A DNA stretch of 64,000 bases from Mucilaginibacter myungsuensis (GCF_015222005.1 NZ_JADFFL010000002.1:62001-126000); one strand, 5' to 3'; positions 35,925-45,238 are shown, counted from the first letter of the stretch. Notes: generated from the sequence alone by a model not told the origin. Numbers and translations: made by a program.

Positions 35925-37021
35925 TAAATATAATATTTGACGGGGTTAGTATTAATTTCTGTTAAACGGACGGCAAAGTTAGCGAATTTATTTTGAATAA
36001 TTTCACACAATAAATGTTGCGTAAATTGCTCACTTTCAAAATGTCCCACATCGGCTATCACCAGTTTGCCTTCGGCATCAAAAAACTCGTGGTATTTATA
36101 GTCGGCGGTCACAAATATATCGGCACCGGCGGCAATGGCTTGCTTCAGTAAAAAGCCACCCGAGCCACCACAAACGGCCACACGTTTTACTTGCCGGCCG
36201 GTCAGTTCGGTATGGCGGATCACACTGGCGTCCATCTTATCTTTTACTCGTTTTAAGAAAGTGCGCTCGTCGACAGGATATTCTACCTCGCCGATCATGC
36301 CTGCGCCAACTTCCTGGTGCTGATTGGTGAGGGTGTAAAGATCGTAAGCAACTTCCTCGTAAGGGTGGGCTAAAAACAGTGCCATCAAAACCTTACTTTC
36401 TAAATGCGCCGGGTAAATGGTCTCTATCCGTGTCTCCGCTTCTGTATGGCGTTCACCTTGCTGGCCAACGTAAGGGTTTGTCCCTTCGCCGGGTTTAAAG
36501 GTGCCATCGCCCGGGGCGTTAAAGCTGCAATCGCTGTAATTACCGATATGGCCCGCACCTGCTTTGAATAAAGCACCACGCACCTGTTCGGCCTGGGCAT
36601 GCGGCACATAGGTCACCAGTTTTTTAAGCAGACCGCCTTTGGGGGACAGGATGCGGCAGTTCTTCAGACCAAGCGTCTCGCATATGCGGGCGTTAACGCC
36701 GGTCTTGATATGATCGAGGTTGGTGTGGATGGCATAAATAGCAATATTATGCCGGATAGCTTTTTCTACCACGCGCTCCACGTAGGTTCTTCCGTTAAAC
36801 TTCTTTAGGCCTTTAAAAACGATGGGGTGATGCGATACGATCACCTGGCAACCACGGGAAATGGCTTCGTCTACCACCGCTTCGGTGCAGTCTAAAGAGA
36901 CCAGCGCCTGCCGTATCTCCATATCGGGGTGACCCACAATGAGGCCCGAGTTATCATAATCTTCCTGATAGATGAGCGGGGCAAGGCTCTCCAGGTAATT
37001 GGTCAGTTCGGATAGTTTCAT
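35924..37021 (-). CDS. NIF3-like dinuclear metal-centre protein
   Basis: This 365-residue protein is the long NIF3/YbgI type with an inserted PII-like domain (about residues 125-230). Metal-binding residues are seen in VSHHPIVFKGLKKFNG near the start, AIHTNLD, and the C-terminal TADYKYHEFFDAEG and VGHFESEQ. These proteins form hexameric rings with two metal ions per subunit. A GTP cyclohydrolase-like role has been proposed for some members, but the cellular function is not settled. It is translationally coupled to the zinc ribbon gene. Confidence 0.93.
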   Translation of the reverse strand: MKLSELTNYLESLAPLIYQEDYDNSGLIVGHPDMEIRQALVSLDCTEAVVDEAISRGCQVIVSHHPIVFKGLKKFNGRTYVERVVEKAIRHNIAIYAIHTNLDHIKTGVNARICETLGLKNCRILSPKGGLLKKLVTYVPHAQAEQVRGALFKAGAGHIGNYSDCSFNAPGDGTFKPGEGTNPYVGQQGERHTEAETRIETIYPAHLESKVLMALFLAHPYEEVAYDLYTLTNQHQEVGAGMIGEVEYPVDERTFLKRVKDKMDASVIRHTELTGRQVKRVAVCGGSGGFLLKQAIAAGADIFVTADYKYHEFFDAEGKLVIADVGHFESEQFTQHLLCEIIQNKFANFAVRLTEINTNPVKYYI

Positions 37022-37071
37022 TTTATCTCCGAAGTTAGTTATGATCTTGTAATGCGCAACAAAACCCGCGT

Positions 37072-37476
37072 TTATTTTGTGCGGATGTATAGCGACGAAT
37101 AGGCTTCTGTATGGTTATCAGACAGGATAAGCGTATCGCCAATTAGGTTGATGATCAAACCACCCTGCTGATTATAATTGAACCTGAGCACAGGGGCGGG
37201 TTGCCCCGTAAAAATACTTTGCTCGGACCGTACCTGATAAGTACCGCTGAACTTCAATGTATCGTTATTAGTACGATGGAAGATACTGTCTTTCTGAAAG
37301 ATGTATAGCCATTTGCCCGTCGGTTTTACCGTATCCTTGCCCGAAATACCACCTACAGAATGGATAAAAAGCCATTTACCGGTAAAGCGACTAACAGGCT
37401 CAGTAACTTCGCCCTTACGGCAGGTCATTGCCGTAACGAGGATAAAAAATAGCGGTGTCCAGACTAACAACTTTTT
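37072..37476 (-). CDS. lipocalin-like lipoprotein
   Basis: This 134-residue protein has a lipoprotein signal (LLVWTPLFFILVTAMTCRK, lipobox Cys). The rest is a small all-beta domain with the repeated pattern GKWLFIHSVGG, GKWLYIFQKD and GTYQVRSE, like the lipocalin-type domain of Bacteroidota lipoproteins. I chose the ATG at 37476, since the longer upstream frame lies before the signal peptide. No ligand is known. Confidence 0.65.
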   Translation of the reverse strand, partial: KKLLVWTPLFFILVTAMTCRKGEVTEPVSRFTGKWLFIHSVGGISGKDTVKPTGKWLYIFQKDSIFHRTNNDTLKFSGTYQVRSEQSIFTGQPAPVLRFNYNQQGGLIINLIGDTLILSDNHTEAYSSLYIRTK

Positions 37477-37545
37477 CATAGGCAGGCGGATACTAATATA
37501 ACGCATCAAAACGGCCTTACGTTACATCTGAACGTAAAAAAATCG

Positions 37546-37575
37546 TTGACCAATAATTTTATTCTTCTATTTTTG
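37546..37575 (+). promoter_or_regulatory. consensus promoter of the isomerase/ThuA operon
   Basis: TTG (37546-37548, in TTGACC) and TATTTTTG (37568-37575) are separated by exactly 19 bases, a full match to the Bacteroidota -33/-7 consensus. Transcription would begin near 37582, about 108 bases before the isomerase ATG. Confidence 0.7.
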
Positions 37576-37587
37576 CAATCGATTGCA
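37574..37587. promoter_or_regulatory. LacI-type operator palindrome TGCAATCGATTGCA
   Basis: A perfect 14-base palindrome with the central CG typical of LacI/GalR-family operators starts inside the -7 box and covers the predicted transcription start. A bound repressor would block RNA polymerase. No LacI-family gene is in the window, so the regulator would have to be encoded elsewhere. Confidence 0.65.
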
Positions 37588-37689
37588 TTTTCGCGTAACA
37601 CTTTTAATACAGCCTTTTAGCTGCTATTAAATTTATATATTTACCGCTCGGAACAGGAACCAGTTATTCTTAAAACAGCTTCGATAACC

Positions 37690-38628
37690 ATGAAAGGCGA
37701 TCAACTATCCCGAAGAAGATTTATTACCAATGGCGCTATTGCATTAGCGGGCACGTTCATTTTACCTAAGATAAGTTTTGCTAACAACTACTTAGGTTGG
37801 GCAAAACCAAATTCGGTGGTAGGTGGGGTGCAGATCGGGGTGATCACTTATTCGTTTCGCAGTATGCCGGGGACGGTTGATGACCTGCTGAAATACTGTA
37901 TCGATTGCAACATCAGCGCTATTGAACTGATGGGCGATGCTGCCGAAGTTTTTGCCGGTATCCCAAAACGTGATCAGGCTTTAAGTCGCGAAGAGAACGC
38001 TAAAAAGATAGCCGAATGGCGCGCGTCCGTACCGATGGATAAGTTTAAAGAGTTGCGCAAAATGTACAACGATGCCGGAGTGAAGATCTACGCCTGGAAA
38101 CCGACCGCGCTGGATGCCCGCCATACCGACGAGGAGATAGCCTATGCCTTCAAGGCCGGCAAAGCCATGGGCGCAAGTCACTGTACCGTGGAGTTACCTA
38201 ATGATACCCAGACCGCCCGCTTGGGCAAAATAGCCGAGCAGCAAGATATGAAAGTAGGTTACCATGCTCACACGCAAGCCACCCCAACCCTTTGGGACAA
38301 AGCCATGGAGCAAAGCAAAGCCAATTGCATCAACCTTGATCTGGGTCACTATGTATCAGGCACAAGTAGCAGCCCGGTGCCGTTCTTAGAGAAGAACCAC
38401 GACCGTATTGTAAGCATGCATATCAAAGACCGCAAATTCAACAACGGCCCTAACGCCGTTTGGGGCGAAGGTGATACCCCGATCAAGGATGTGTTAAAGC
38501 TGGTCAAAAAAAATAAATGGAAATTCCCGGTGACGATAGAGCTGGAGTACAACGTCCCTCAAGGATCTGATGCCGTAGCCGAAGTTAAAAAATGCCGTGA
38601 GTTTGCTGCCGAGGCACTATCATCGTAA
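37690..38628 (+). CDS. exported sugar phosphate isomerase/epimerase (xylose isomerase-like TIM barrel)
   Basis: This 312-residue protein has a twin-arginine-like signal (SRRRFITNGAIALAGTFIL with RRR), suggesting export of a folded enzyme. The mature part is a TIM barrel of the AP endonuclease 2 / sugar isomerase superfamily. Visible blocks are GVITYSFRSMPG, ISAIELMGDAAE, YNDAGVKIYAWK, VGYHAHTQATP, INLDLGHYVSG with the metal-binding Asp/His, RIVSMHIKDRK, and VTIELEYN with the C-terminal glutamate. It is 45 bases upstream of the ThuA/dehydrogenase gene and shares its promoter and operator. Which sugar it uses cannot be read from the sequence. Confidence 0.87.
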   Translation: MKGDQLSRRRFITNGAIALAGTFILPKISFANNYLGWAKPNSVVGGVQIGVITYSFRSMPGTVDDLLKYCIDCNISAIELMGDAAEVFAGIPKRDQALSREENAKKIAEWRASVPMDKFKELRKMYNDAGVKIYAWKPTALDARHTDEEIAYAFKAGKAMGASHCTVELPNDTQTARLGKIAEQQDMKVGYHAHTQATPTLWDKAMEQSKANCINLDLGHYVSGTSSSPVPFLEKNHDRIVSMHIKDRKFNNGPNAVWGEGDTPIKDVLKLVKKNKWKFPVTIELEYNVPQGSDAVAEVKKCREFAAEALSS

Positions 38629-38673
38629 TATATCATCAACCCTCTATAACCAAGACACCCGATAAACCATAGT

Positions 38674-41424
38674 ATGAAATTCAGTTTCCCCCGCGTTGTT
38701 AGCGCGTTCCTGTTAGTGACATTTGCCGCCACGGGCCTTACTCAAGCTCAGGTAAAGCGTAAGTCCGCCGCTCCTGTTAAAACCAAGCCAAAGGTGTTGG
38801 TGCTGACCATTACCAAAGGCTACCGCCATGGTTCTATCCCCAAAGCGGCCGATGCCATTATTAAATTAGGTGCCGAGAACGGCTTTGCGGTCGATACGAC
38901 CAGCGACGTGACCAAGCTGAACGACGTTAATCTGAAACAATACGCATCGCTGATATTTGCCAGTACCACAGGCTCGTTCATGAACGCGGCACAAAAGGTG
39001 AGTTTGCAGCGTTACATCCAATCGGGTGGTGGTTTTGTGGGTATCCATGCCGCGGCCGATGCCCAGTACGATTGGCCCTGGTACGTACGCATGGTTGGCG
39101 GCTGGTTCGCTCATCACCCTGACCAGCAAATGGCCACTATTACGGTGACCGACAAGAACAACATTTCTACCAACATGCTCCCTGCCGAGTGGAAACGCAA
39201 GGACGAATGGTATCACTATAAAAATGTAGGTAAGGATCTACACATCCTGCTTAATCTGGAAGAATCATCCCTGACCTATAACAAAAACGGCAGCAGCGAT
39301 AAATTTAAAATGGGTGCCAGTCACCCCATTGCCTGGTACCACGATTTTGAAGGCGGCCGCGTGTTCTACACCGGATTGGGCCATACAGATGAGTCGTACA
39401 CCGAGCCGCTGTTCCTGCAGCATTTGTTAGGCGGTATTAAATACGCTATCGGCAATAATGCACCGTTGAACTATGGTAAAGCCAAAGTACAGGCTATGCC
39501 CGATGCCAACCGCTTCAGCAAGAACTCCCTGGTGACCGGCGGCTTTTTCGAGCCTACCGAAATGACCATCCTTCCTAACCTGGATATCTTGGTAGCCCAA
39601 CGCCGCGGCCAGATCATGAAGTATGATCACATCACCAAAAAGATCAGTCAGATCGGTTACATCCCTGTTTATCACCACGTGGTAAGCGCCAAGGATGTGA
39701 ATGCCGAAGAAGGTTTGTTAGGCATACAGATAGACCCGGATTTTAAGACCAACAACTACCTGTACATGTACTACAGCCCGGTAGATAGCAACGTTAACCG
39801 CCTGTCGCGTTTTACATACCGCAATAACAAGATCGATCAAACCACCGAGAAGGTGATCCTGGAAGTAAAGACCACCCGCGAAATCTGCTGCCATACCGGC
39901 GGATCCATCGCCTTTGGTAAGGATAGGATCATGTACATATCGCAAGGCGACAACACTACGCCATTTGACGAGCCGATGCCTAAGGGTAAAAAGCTCCCGA
40001 ACACCTACTCTTATGCCCCGCTGGATGACCGCCCGGGTTTTGAACAATACGACGAAGGCCGCTCGGCAGGTAATACCAACGACCTGCGCGGTAAGATCAT
40101 GCGTATCAAAATGAATTTGGACGGCACTTACAGCATCCCCGAAGGTAACCTGTTCCCGAAAGGGACGGACAAGACCCGTCCGGAGATCTATGTGATGGGT
40201 AACCGTAACCCGTACCGTATCTCTGTCGACAAAAAAAGCGGCTTCCTTTACTGGGGCGAGGTTGGCCCCGATGCCAGCAATGATAGCTTGGCCACCCACG
40301 GTCCGCGCGGATATGATGAGGTGAACCAGGCAAAAAAGGCAGGCAACTTTGGCTGGCCTTTCCTGATCGGTAACAACATCCCTTACCGCTCTTACGATTA
40401 CGCTACCGGCAAGTACGGCGAGCCTTTTGATAAGAACAAGCCGCTAAATAACTCACGCAATAATACCGGCTTAAAAGAATTGCCTGCCGGAACCCCTGCT
40501 TTTATCTGGTATCCATACGCTGATTCGCCTGAATTTCCTGAGGTTGGTAGCGGCGGCCGTACCGCTATGGCTGGTCCTGTATATCACTCCGAAGATCACC
40601 CGAGTGCAGTGGGCAAACTACCAGCTTACTATGATAATAAGCTATTCATTTACGATTTTGTGCGCGGCTGGATCAAAGTGGTGACCATGGACGAGAACGG
40701 CGATCTGGAATACATGGAACCATTTATGAAGGGTACCCAGTTCAACAGTATGATCGATATGGAAATGGGGCCTGACGGTAAACTATACGTGCTGGAATAC
40801 GGCACGGGCTGGTTCTCTGAAAATAAAGATTCGGGCCTGACCAGGATAGAGTATAACGCGGGCAACCGTGCACCGGAAATATCTGCCGTGGCTGCTAATA
40901 TGACCTACGGTACTTTACCGCTGACCGTAACCTTGACCGCCAAAGCTACCGATCCAGAGAAAGATAAGATCACTTACGTATGGGATCTGGGCAATGGTAT
41001 CAAAAAGACCACCCTCGTACCTAAGCTGAGCTACACGTACACCAAAGAAGGCACCTACGATGTGACCGTTGTTGCAAAGGACAGCAAGCTGGCCACCAGC
41101 AAACCAAGCAAAAAGTTACAGATAGCTGCCGGCAGCGCAGATGAACCAGTTGATCCGTCTTTACCATTTGCTGATGGTAAAGCGCTGATGCTGACCCTGG
41201 ATTGCAAGGTTTGCCACAAGACCGACGAGGTATCGGTTGGTCCGTCATTCACAGCCGTAGCCAACAAATACGACAAGAACGATAAGACCTTTAAAACCTT
41301 GGGCGAGAAGATTATTAACGGCGGTACCGGCGTTTGGGGCGACGTAGTAATGCCTGCCCACCCAAGCTTGAAACCCGAAGAAACCAAAAAGATCCTGAAC
41401 TGGATCATGTCGTTAAAGAAATAA
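38674..41424 (+). CDS. ThuA - PQQ-type sugar dehydrogenase - PKD - cytochrome c fusion protein
   Basis: This 916-residue exported protein has four parts. After the signal peptide (VSAFLLVTFAATGLTQAQ), a ThuA-like domain (about 40-260) contains GYRHGSIPKAADAI, GGGFVGIHAAADAQYDW and GRVFYTGLGHTDESY. A six-bladed glucose/sorbosone dehydrogenase propeller (about 285-715) has VAQRRGQIMKYD, EEGLLGIQIDPDF, HTGGSIAFGKD and MGNRNPYRIS. A PKD domain follows (about 730-810, FTAKATDPEKDKITYVWD-like). The last 90 residues are a cytochrome c with CKVCHK and the axial Met in VVMPAHPSL. Such a fusion would oxidise a sugar in the periplasm and pass electrons to the chain; the ThuA part suggests keto-sugar metabolism (inference). 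Confidence 0.92.
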   Translation: MKFSFPRVVSAFLLVTFAATGLTQAQVKRKSAAPVKTKPKVLVLTITKGYRHGSIPKAADAIIKLGAENGFAVDTTSDVTKLNDVNLKQYASLIFASTTGSFMNAAQKVSLQRYIQSGGGFVGIHAAADAQYDWPWYVRMVGGWFAHHPDQQMATITVTDKNNISTNMLPAEWKRKDEWYHYKNVGKDLHILLNLEESSLTYNKNGSSDKFKMGASHPIAWYHDFEGGRVFYTGLGHTDESYTEPLFLQHLLGGIKYAIGNNAPLNYGKAKVQAMPDANRFSKNSLVTGGFFEPTEMTILPNLDILVAQRRGQIMKYDHITKKISQIGYIPVYHHVVSAKDVNAEEGLLGIQIDPDFKTNNYLYMYYSPVDSNVNRLSRFTYRNNKIDQTTEKVILEVKTTREICCHTGGSIAFGKDRIMYISQGDNTTPFDEPMPKGKKLPNTYSYAPLDDRPGFEQYDEGRSAGNTNDLRGKIMRIKMNLDGTYSIPEGNLFPKGTDKTRPEIYVMGNRNPYRISVDKKSGFLYWGEVGPDASNDSLATHGPRGYDEVNQAKKAGNFGWPFLIGNNIPYRSYDYATGKYGEPFDKNKPLNNSRNNTGLKELPAGTPAFIWYPYADSPEFPEVGSGGRTAMAGPVYHSEDHPSAVGKLPAYYDNKLFIYDFVRGWIKVVTMDENGDLEYMEPFMKGTQFNSMIDMEMGPDGKLYVLEYGTGWFSENKDSGLTRIEYNAGNRAPEISAVAANMTYGTLPLTVTLTAKATDPEKDKITYVWDLGNGIKKTTLVPKLSYTYTKEGTYDVTVVAKDSKLATSKPSKKLQIAAGSADEPVDPSLPFADGKALMLTLDCKVCHKTDEVSVGPSFTAVANKYDKNDKTFKTLGEKIINGGTGVWGDVVMPAHPSLKPEETKKILNWIMSLKK

Positions 41425-41461
41425 GGCAGCACCTCAAAGTATATTAGCTATTTTAGCCAAG

Positions 41462-41491
41462 CGCAAGGCCCGGATGTTTTCGGGCCTTGCG
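41462..41491 (+). terminator. terminator-like hairpin after the ThuA fusion gene
   Basis: A perfect 11-pair stem CGCAAGGCCCG / CGGGCCTTGCG with an 8-base loop follows the stop by 38 bases. The T tract is poor (TATTTATAT). Confidence 0.65.
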
Positions 41492-41510
41492 TATTTATAT
41501 GGCCGAAGAA

Positions 41511-41612
41511 TTACCCCTTGTTTACGCTACAGCTATCGCACTGCCACTGCATTCCCCTAATTTAGGGGAACACAACAGGCACTGCCTTTGCCGAAACTTT
41601 AATAAGGGGTAA
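41511..41612 (+). repeat. intergenic palindromic repeat, copy D
   Basis: The 102-base element runs from TTACCCCTTG to AATAAGGGGTAA with the core TTCCCCTAATTTAGGGGAA. It has TCGCACTGCCACTGCAT in place of the usual TTGCACTGACACTGCTT. It lies between the ThuA hairpin and the LRR kinase gene. Confidence 0.9.
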
Positions 41613-41646
41613 AATATTGGACATACTACCGAGCTATCTACCACCT

Positions 41647-42945
41647 ATGCAAACATTACAACAACTACAAGCAGGCGAACTTATCGGGGCTACTTCACTA
41701 ACCCTAAGCGAAAGCCTGACCGAATTCCCGCAAGAGATATATACCCTTGCGGATACGCTTGAATATTTGGATCTGTCAAAGAACAATTTATCTGCACTCC
41801 CTGCAGATCTTGGGCGGTTAACGAAGCTGAAGATCTTGTTCTGCTCGCAAAACAAGCTTACTTCCCTGCCTGCATCCTTAGGCAATCTGCCGCTGCTGGA
41901 TATCGCCGGCTTTAAGGCCAACCAGATCAGCGAAATACCATCCGAAGCGGTCAACCCCAACCTGCGCTGGCTGATCCTGACGGATAACCAGCTAAACGAA
42001 CTACCATCCACCATCGGTAATTGCAACCGCATGCAAAAACTGATGTTGGCAGGAAACCAGCTTACTACGCTGCCCCCAGAGTTAAGCCGTTGCCGTAATT
42101 TGGCCTTGCTCCGCATATCGGCTAATCGCTTAACCCAACTACCCAAATGGCTATTGACCATGCCCAAACTATCCTGGCTGGCTTTCTCGGGCAACCTGTT
42201 CAACCGCAAGCCACCTGTCCCTCCCGCTCAATTGATCCAATGGGATGACCTGGAGATAGAACAGCTATTGGGCGAAGGCGCATCGGGCCATATCTACAAA
42301 GCCAAGCACCAAATCCCAAGTGGTTCGGTTGCTGCTGCTATCAAGGTGTTTAAAGGCGCGGTCACCAGCGACGGCTTGCCCGAAGACGAGATCGATATCT
42401 GCATTACCGCCGGCAAACACCCCGGTTTAGTACATGTGATCGGCCAGGTTGATGGCCATCCCGATAACCGCAAAGGCTTGCTGATGGACCTGATCCCATC
42501 GCATTTTTACAATCTCGGTTTACCGCCATCCTTGGAGAGCTGCACACGTGATGTATTCAAGCCTGGGCAAGCATTGTCGGTTGCAGAAGTGCCGAAGATC
42601 GCATCAACAATAGCATCCGTCGCTGCCCAACTCCACAGCAAAGGCATTATGCACAGCGACCTGTATGCCCACAATATTTTGGTCGATGATGAGGGCAACA
42701 CCCTCTTTGGCGATTTCGGTGCGGCCTGCTTTTATGATCGTAATGATGCGGAAACAGCTCCTGCATTGGAACGACTGGAAGTAAATGCCTACGGACAATT
42801 ACTGGATGACCTGATCGGTCTGTGCAATGATCTAACCCATCCCGCTATCGAAAAATTAAAAGCATTGCGCGACGAGTGTATTGGCGCAGATGTATTGGCG
42901 AGGCCGGGGTTTGAACAGATATCGAAAAACCTCGAAGCGTTATGA
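41647..42945 (+). CDS. leucine-rich-repeat protein kinase
   Basis: This 432-residue cytoplasmic protein joins about seven leucine-rich repeats (residues about 20-195, for example LEYLDLSKNNLSALPADLG and MQKLMLAGNQLTTLP) to a eukaryotic-type Ser/Thr kinase domain (about 205-432). The kinase core is intact: glycine loop LLGEGASGHIYKA, the ATP-anchoring lysine in AAIKVFKG (about 232), catalytic HSDLYAHNILV (the HRD motif as HSD) and the metal-binding DFG in FGDFGAACF. It has no TM segment. Similar stand-alone LRR kinases exist in several bacterial phyla with unknown substrates. The stop overlaps the ATG of a 60-residue ORF. A TTG 30 bases upstream is an unlikely start because it begins next to repeat copy D. 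Confidence 0.9.
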   Translation: MQTLQQLQAGELIGATSLTLSESLTEFPQEIYTLADTLEYLDLSKNNLSALPADLGRLTKLKILFCSQNKLTSLPASLGNLPLLDIAGFKANQISEIPSEAVNPNLRWLILTDNQLNELPSTIGNCNRMQKLMLAGNQLTTLPPELSRCRNLALLRISANRLTQLPKWLLTMPKLSWLAFSGNLFNRKPPVPPAQLIQWDDLEIEQLLGEGASGHIYKAKHQIPSGSVAAAIKVFKGAVTSDGLPEDEIDICITAGKHPGLVHVIGQVDGHPDNRKGLLMDLIPSHFYNLGLPPSLESCTRDVFKPGQALSVAEVPKIASTIASVAAQLHSKGIMHSDLYAHNILVDDEGNTLFGDFGAACFYDRNDAETAPALERLEVNAYGQLLDDLIGLCNDLTHPAIEKLKALRDECIGADVLARPGFEQISKNLEAL

Positions 42946-43124
42946 AGCTTGCTGTGATAGTCAATAAAGTTTACACGCTCACCGGAATAAGATATTTATA
43001 TAGGCTTAGTGACTTTGTTTATGGCGAATGGCTCATCTATAATAACGGCGACCCTGTATTCTATTTTAATGCCTTTGACGAGTTATACCAAGATACTTTT
43101 AAATCGCCTGCTGTCGACCTTTAA
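42942..43124 (+). CDS. small ORF coupled to the LRR kinase
   Basis: The 60-residue product starts at an ATG that overlaps the kinase stop codon (ATGA), a strong sign of translational coupling. It is aromatic-rich (VYTLTGIRYLYRLSDFVYGEW, then NNGDPVFYFNAFDELYQ) with no TM segment or known domain. It could be a kinase substrate or modulator, but a chance ORF is not excluded. Confidence 0.5.
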   Translation: MKLAVIVNKVYTLTGIRYLYRLSDFVYGEWLIYNNGDPVFYFNAFDELYQDTFKSPAVDL

Positions 43125-43313
43125 GCTTTCTTAAACTCAAACTGTCAAAAAAGGACGCGTCTTATAGTTTAGATCCTAAGATCCGGGGTTACAGATCAAC
43201 AAAAGAAATAACAGCACCAATTGAAGTTGAAAAACTTTCGTTGGACTGGTTGACCGAATAGCGATCGACGAACACAAATATACTAACAATTTTGGCAATC
43301 CCCAAATTTTCGA

Positions 43314-45236
43314 TCACATTTTTTCTAATAGCAGATCTATCTGTGCGCTGAGTTTCCGCTCTAAGACCATTCCCTCAAAACCTACTGTACGGAACTGCAT
43401 TTTGCCATCGGCATCTAACACGGCAATGGTTGGGATGAGTGTAAATCCTACCTTCTCGCCAATATTAGGGTCGTTGTTAAAATACAATGGGAACGAGTAC
43501 TGTTTATGCTCGGCTCCCCATTTCTGCGCGTCGACAATGGTATTACGCGCGCCGCTATTGATCACCATGAACATCACCTTTGGGTTGTTCTTATATTGGT
43601 CGTAAACTTTTTGCAGATAGGGCAATTCTTCCATGCAAGGCACGCACCAGGTGGCCCAAAAGTCCATGATCACTATCTTGCCTTTTAGTTGGTCCGCCGT
43701 TACGGGTTTGCCTTGCAGATCGGTAAGCGCGTTCAATTGTGGACCGGCCAAATTCAGCACTTCCTTTTTTACTATCGTGCGCATTTGCACTTTCAGGATA
43801 ACGGATAGTTGATCCAGCTTTTCCTGATAGCCTGCGTCAGATCCTTTGTAGGCTAAATAATTGCGCTTAGATGCGGCCAACGACGAGCTGTCCGATGGTT
43901 CATTCAGTAGGATCTTCCAGTAGGCGTTGTGGGCTTGATCGGGCATTTTCAGGTGTTCGTAAACGTAGCCGGTGTTGATGAGGGTTTGCTTATCATCGGA
44001 TAACGCGCTCGCTTCGTTCGCCTCCTTCAGGGCTTGCGTGTTATTTTTTTTACTGAGATGGTTGATGGCCATTGCCGAAAGCAAATTGGCCTTCACCTGC
44101 TTCACCTTCAGTGCACGGGTGCTGTCGGCTACGTAGCCCGGGATGTAACCGAACTCAGGGAAGTAACGGATGACACCTACCGGGAATTGATCGGCTATTT
44201 GATAAGCCTGCTCTGCATACTTTAAAGCGGTGTCCGGGGCGAGATGGTTACGGGTAAGTGTCTCTGCAATATCTTTTAAGGTCTTAGCCCGGTGCGGACT
44301 ATTATCGTTCCTGAAAAAGCGGGCGTGGTACAATGCCTTAGCGGTGTTTTTACGGGCCGCGTAGTAGTCGAACAATTCGGAGTGCAACGCGGTAACCCCA
44401 TCGCCTTTTTTATCTTTTGCTACCGCGATGCCATGCTCCAGTTTAAGGATGCGCTTGGCGGTATCTTTTTCTTTGCTAATGGATGAGGGCAGCAGGTCCA
44501 TAGCCACATCTGATGTTGGGTAACGGGCCAGCACCACTTTGTGTACCGAATCTACCCGACTGCTTTGGCCCATGATGAGGTAACCCATGGTGGTAGAATT
44601 AACGCGGCCCATATTAGTAGGATCGGCGGCAAAATAGTTGGCAATGATGCGGTCGCTTTCGTTGTAGAGTTTCTTACGCTCGGCAGCATCCTTGGTACCC
44701 GCAATGCTATTGGCCACAAGGCGCACCTGTGCCTCGTAATTATCGGGGTGGTCTTCCAGTTCGGCCAGGATCAATTCGCGCTGCCTCTCCCGCAACAACG
44801 GCGACTTACCCAACTGGGCACTCAAACTGTAGCTCTCATGCAATTGGCTGCTCTTGACACGCTTGCCCTTATCGTATACGGGAATGGCATAATGCTGATC
44901 AGCGGCGGGCTTATCGGTCAACATACCGCTTTGTACATAAAAAGTGGCAAAGGTGGCGTACCGCTGTAGTTTAAATGTTGTTGTCCATACATCACCATTC
45001 TTGGTCAGCGGAAGTTTGAATGGTAGCTCGTAAAAAGTCGAATAGGTGAACACCAAGCTGATGTCCTGCGCACCAGCCGGAATAGCCGCCCCCGCTGAAC
45101 CGGGACGGTACGTAATAGTGATAACCTGCCCGCGCTCCGGTTTTTCCGGAGTTATGGTCAGCGCGCTTTGCGCCGATGCCAGCATTGGCAGGCTAATGCC
45201 CAAGATCAATACAAATATCCTTAAAGCCTTCTTCAT
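43314..45236 (-). CDS. TlpA-type thioredoxin with a helical tetratricopeptide-like middle
   Basis: This 640-residue periplasmic protein has a signal peptide (IFVLILGISLPMLASAQ). A beta-rich N-terminal domain (about 25-125) carries the ITPEKPERGQVITITYRPG pattern. A long alpha-helical middle (about 160-490) has TPR-like features such as ALYHARFFRNDNSPHRAKTL and INTGYVYEHLKMPDQAHNAY. The C-terminal thioredoxin domain (about 500-640) has the redox motif WCVPC near residue 530 and the cis-Pro loop GFTLIPTIAV. It is predicted to reduce or oxidise disulfides of envelope proteins. The ATG at 45236 is preferred because it starts the signal peptide. It sits two bases after the DUF1569 stop, so the two form an operon. 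Confidence 0.87.
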   Translation of the reverse strand: MKKALRIFVLILGISLPMLASAQSALTITPEKPERGQVITITYRPGSAGAAIPAGAQDISLVFTYSTFYELPFKLPLTKNGDVWTTTFKLQRYATFATFYVQSGMLTDKPAADQHYAIPVYDKGKRVKSSQLHESYSLSAQLGKSPLLRERQRELILAELEDHPDNYEAQVRLVANSIAGTKDAAERKKLYNESDRIIANYFAADPTNMGRVNSTTMGYLIMGQSSRVDSVHKVVLARYPTSDVAMDLLPSSISKEKDTAKRILKLEHGIAVAKDKKGDGVTALHSELFDYYAARKNTAKALYHARFFRNDNSPHRAKTLKDIAETLTRNHLAPDTALKYAEQAYQIADQFPVGVIRYFPEFGYIPGYVADSTRALKVKQVKANLLSAMAINHLSKKNNTQALKEANEASALSDDKQTLINTGYVYEHLKMPDQAHNAYWKILLNEPSDSSSLAASKRNYLAYKGSDAGYQEKLDQLSVILKVQMRTIVKKEVLNLAGPQLNALTDLQGKPVTADQLKGKIVIMDFWATWCVPCMEELPYLQKVYDQYKNNPKVMFMVINSGARNTIVDAQKWGAEHKQYSFPLYFNNDPNIGEKVGFTLIPTIAVLDADGKMQFRTVGFEGMVLERKLSAQIDLLLEKM

Positions 45237-45238
45237 GA

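Noticed and set aside
39718-40299. 193-codon minus-strand frame inside the ThuA fusion gene
   Set aside because: It is antisense to well-conserved dehydrogenase sequence and shows no family similarity.
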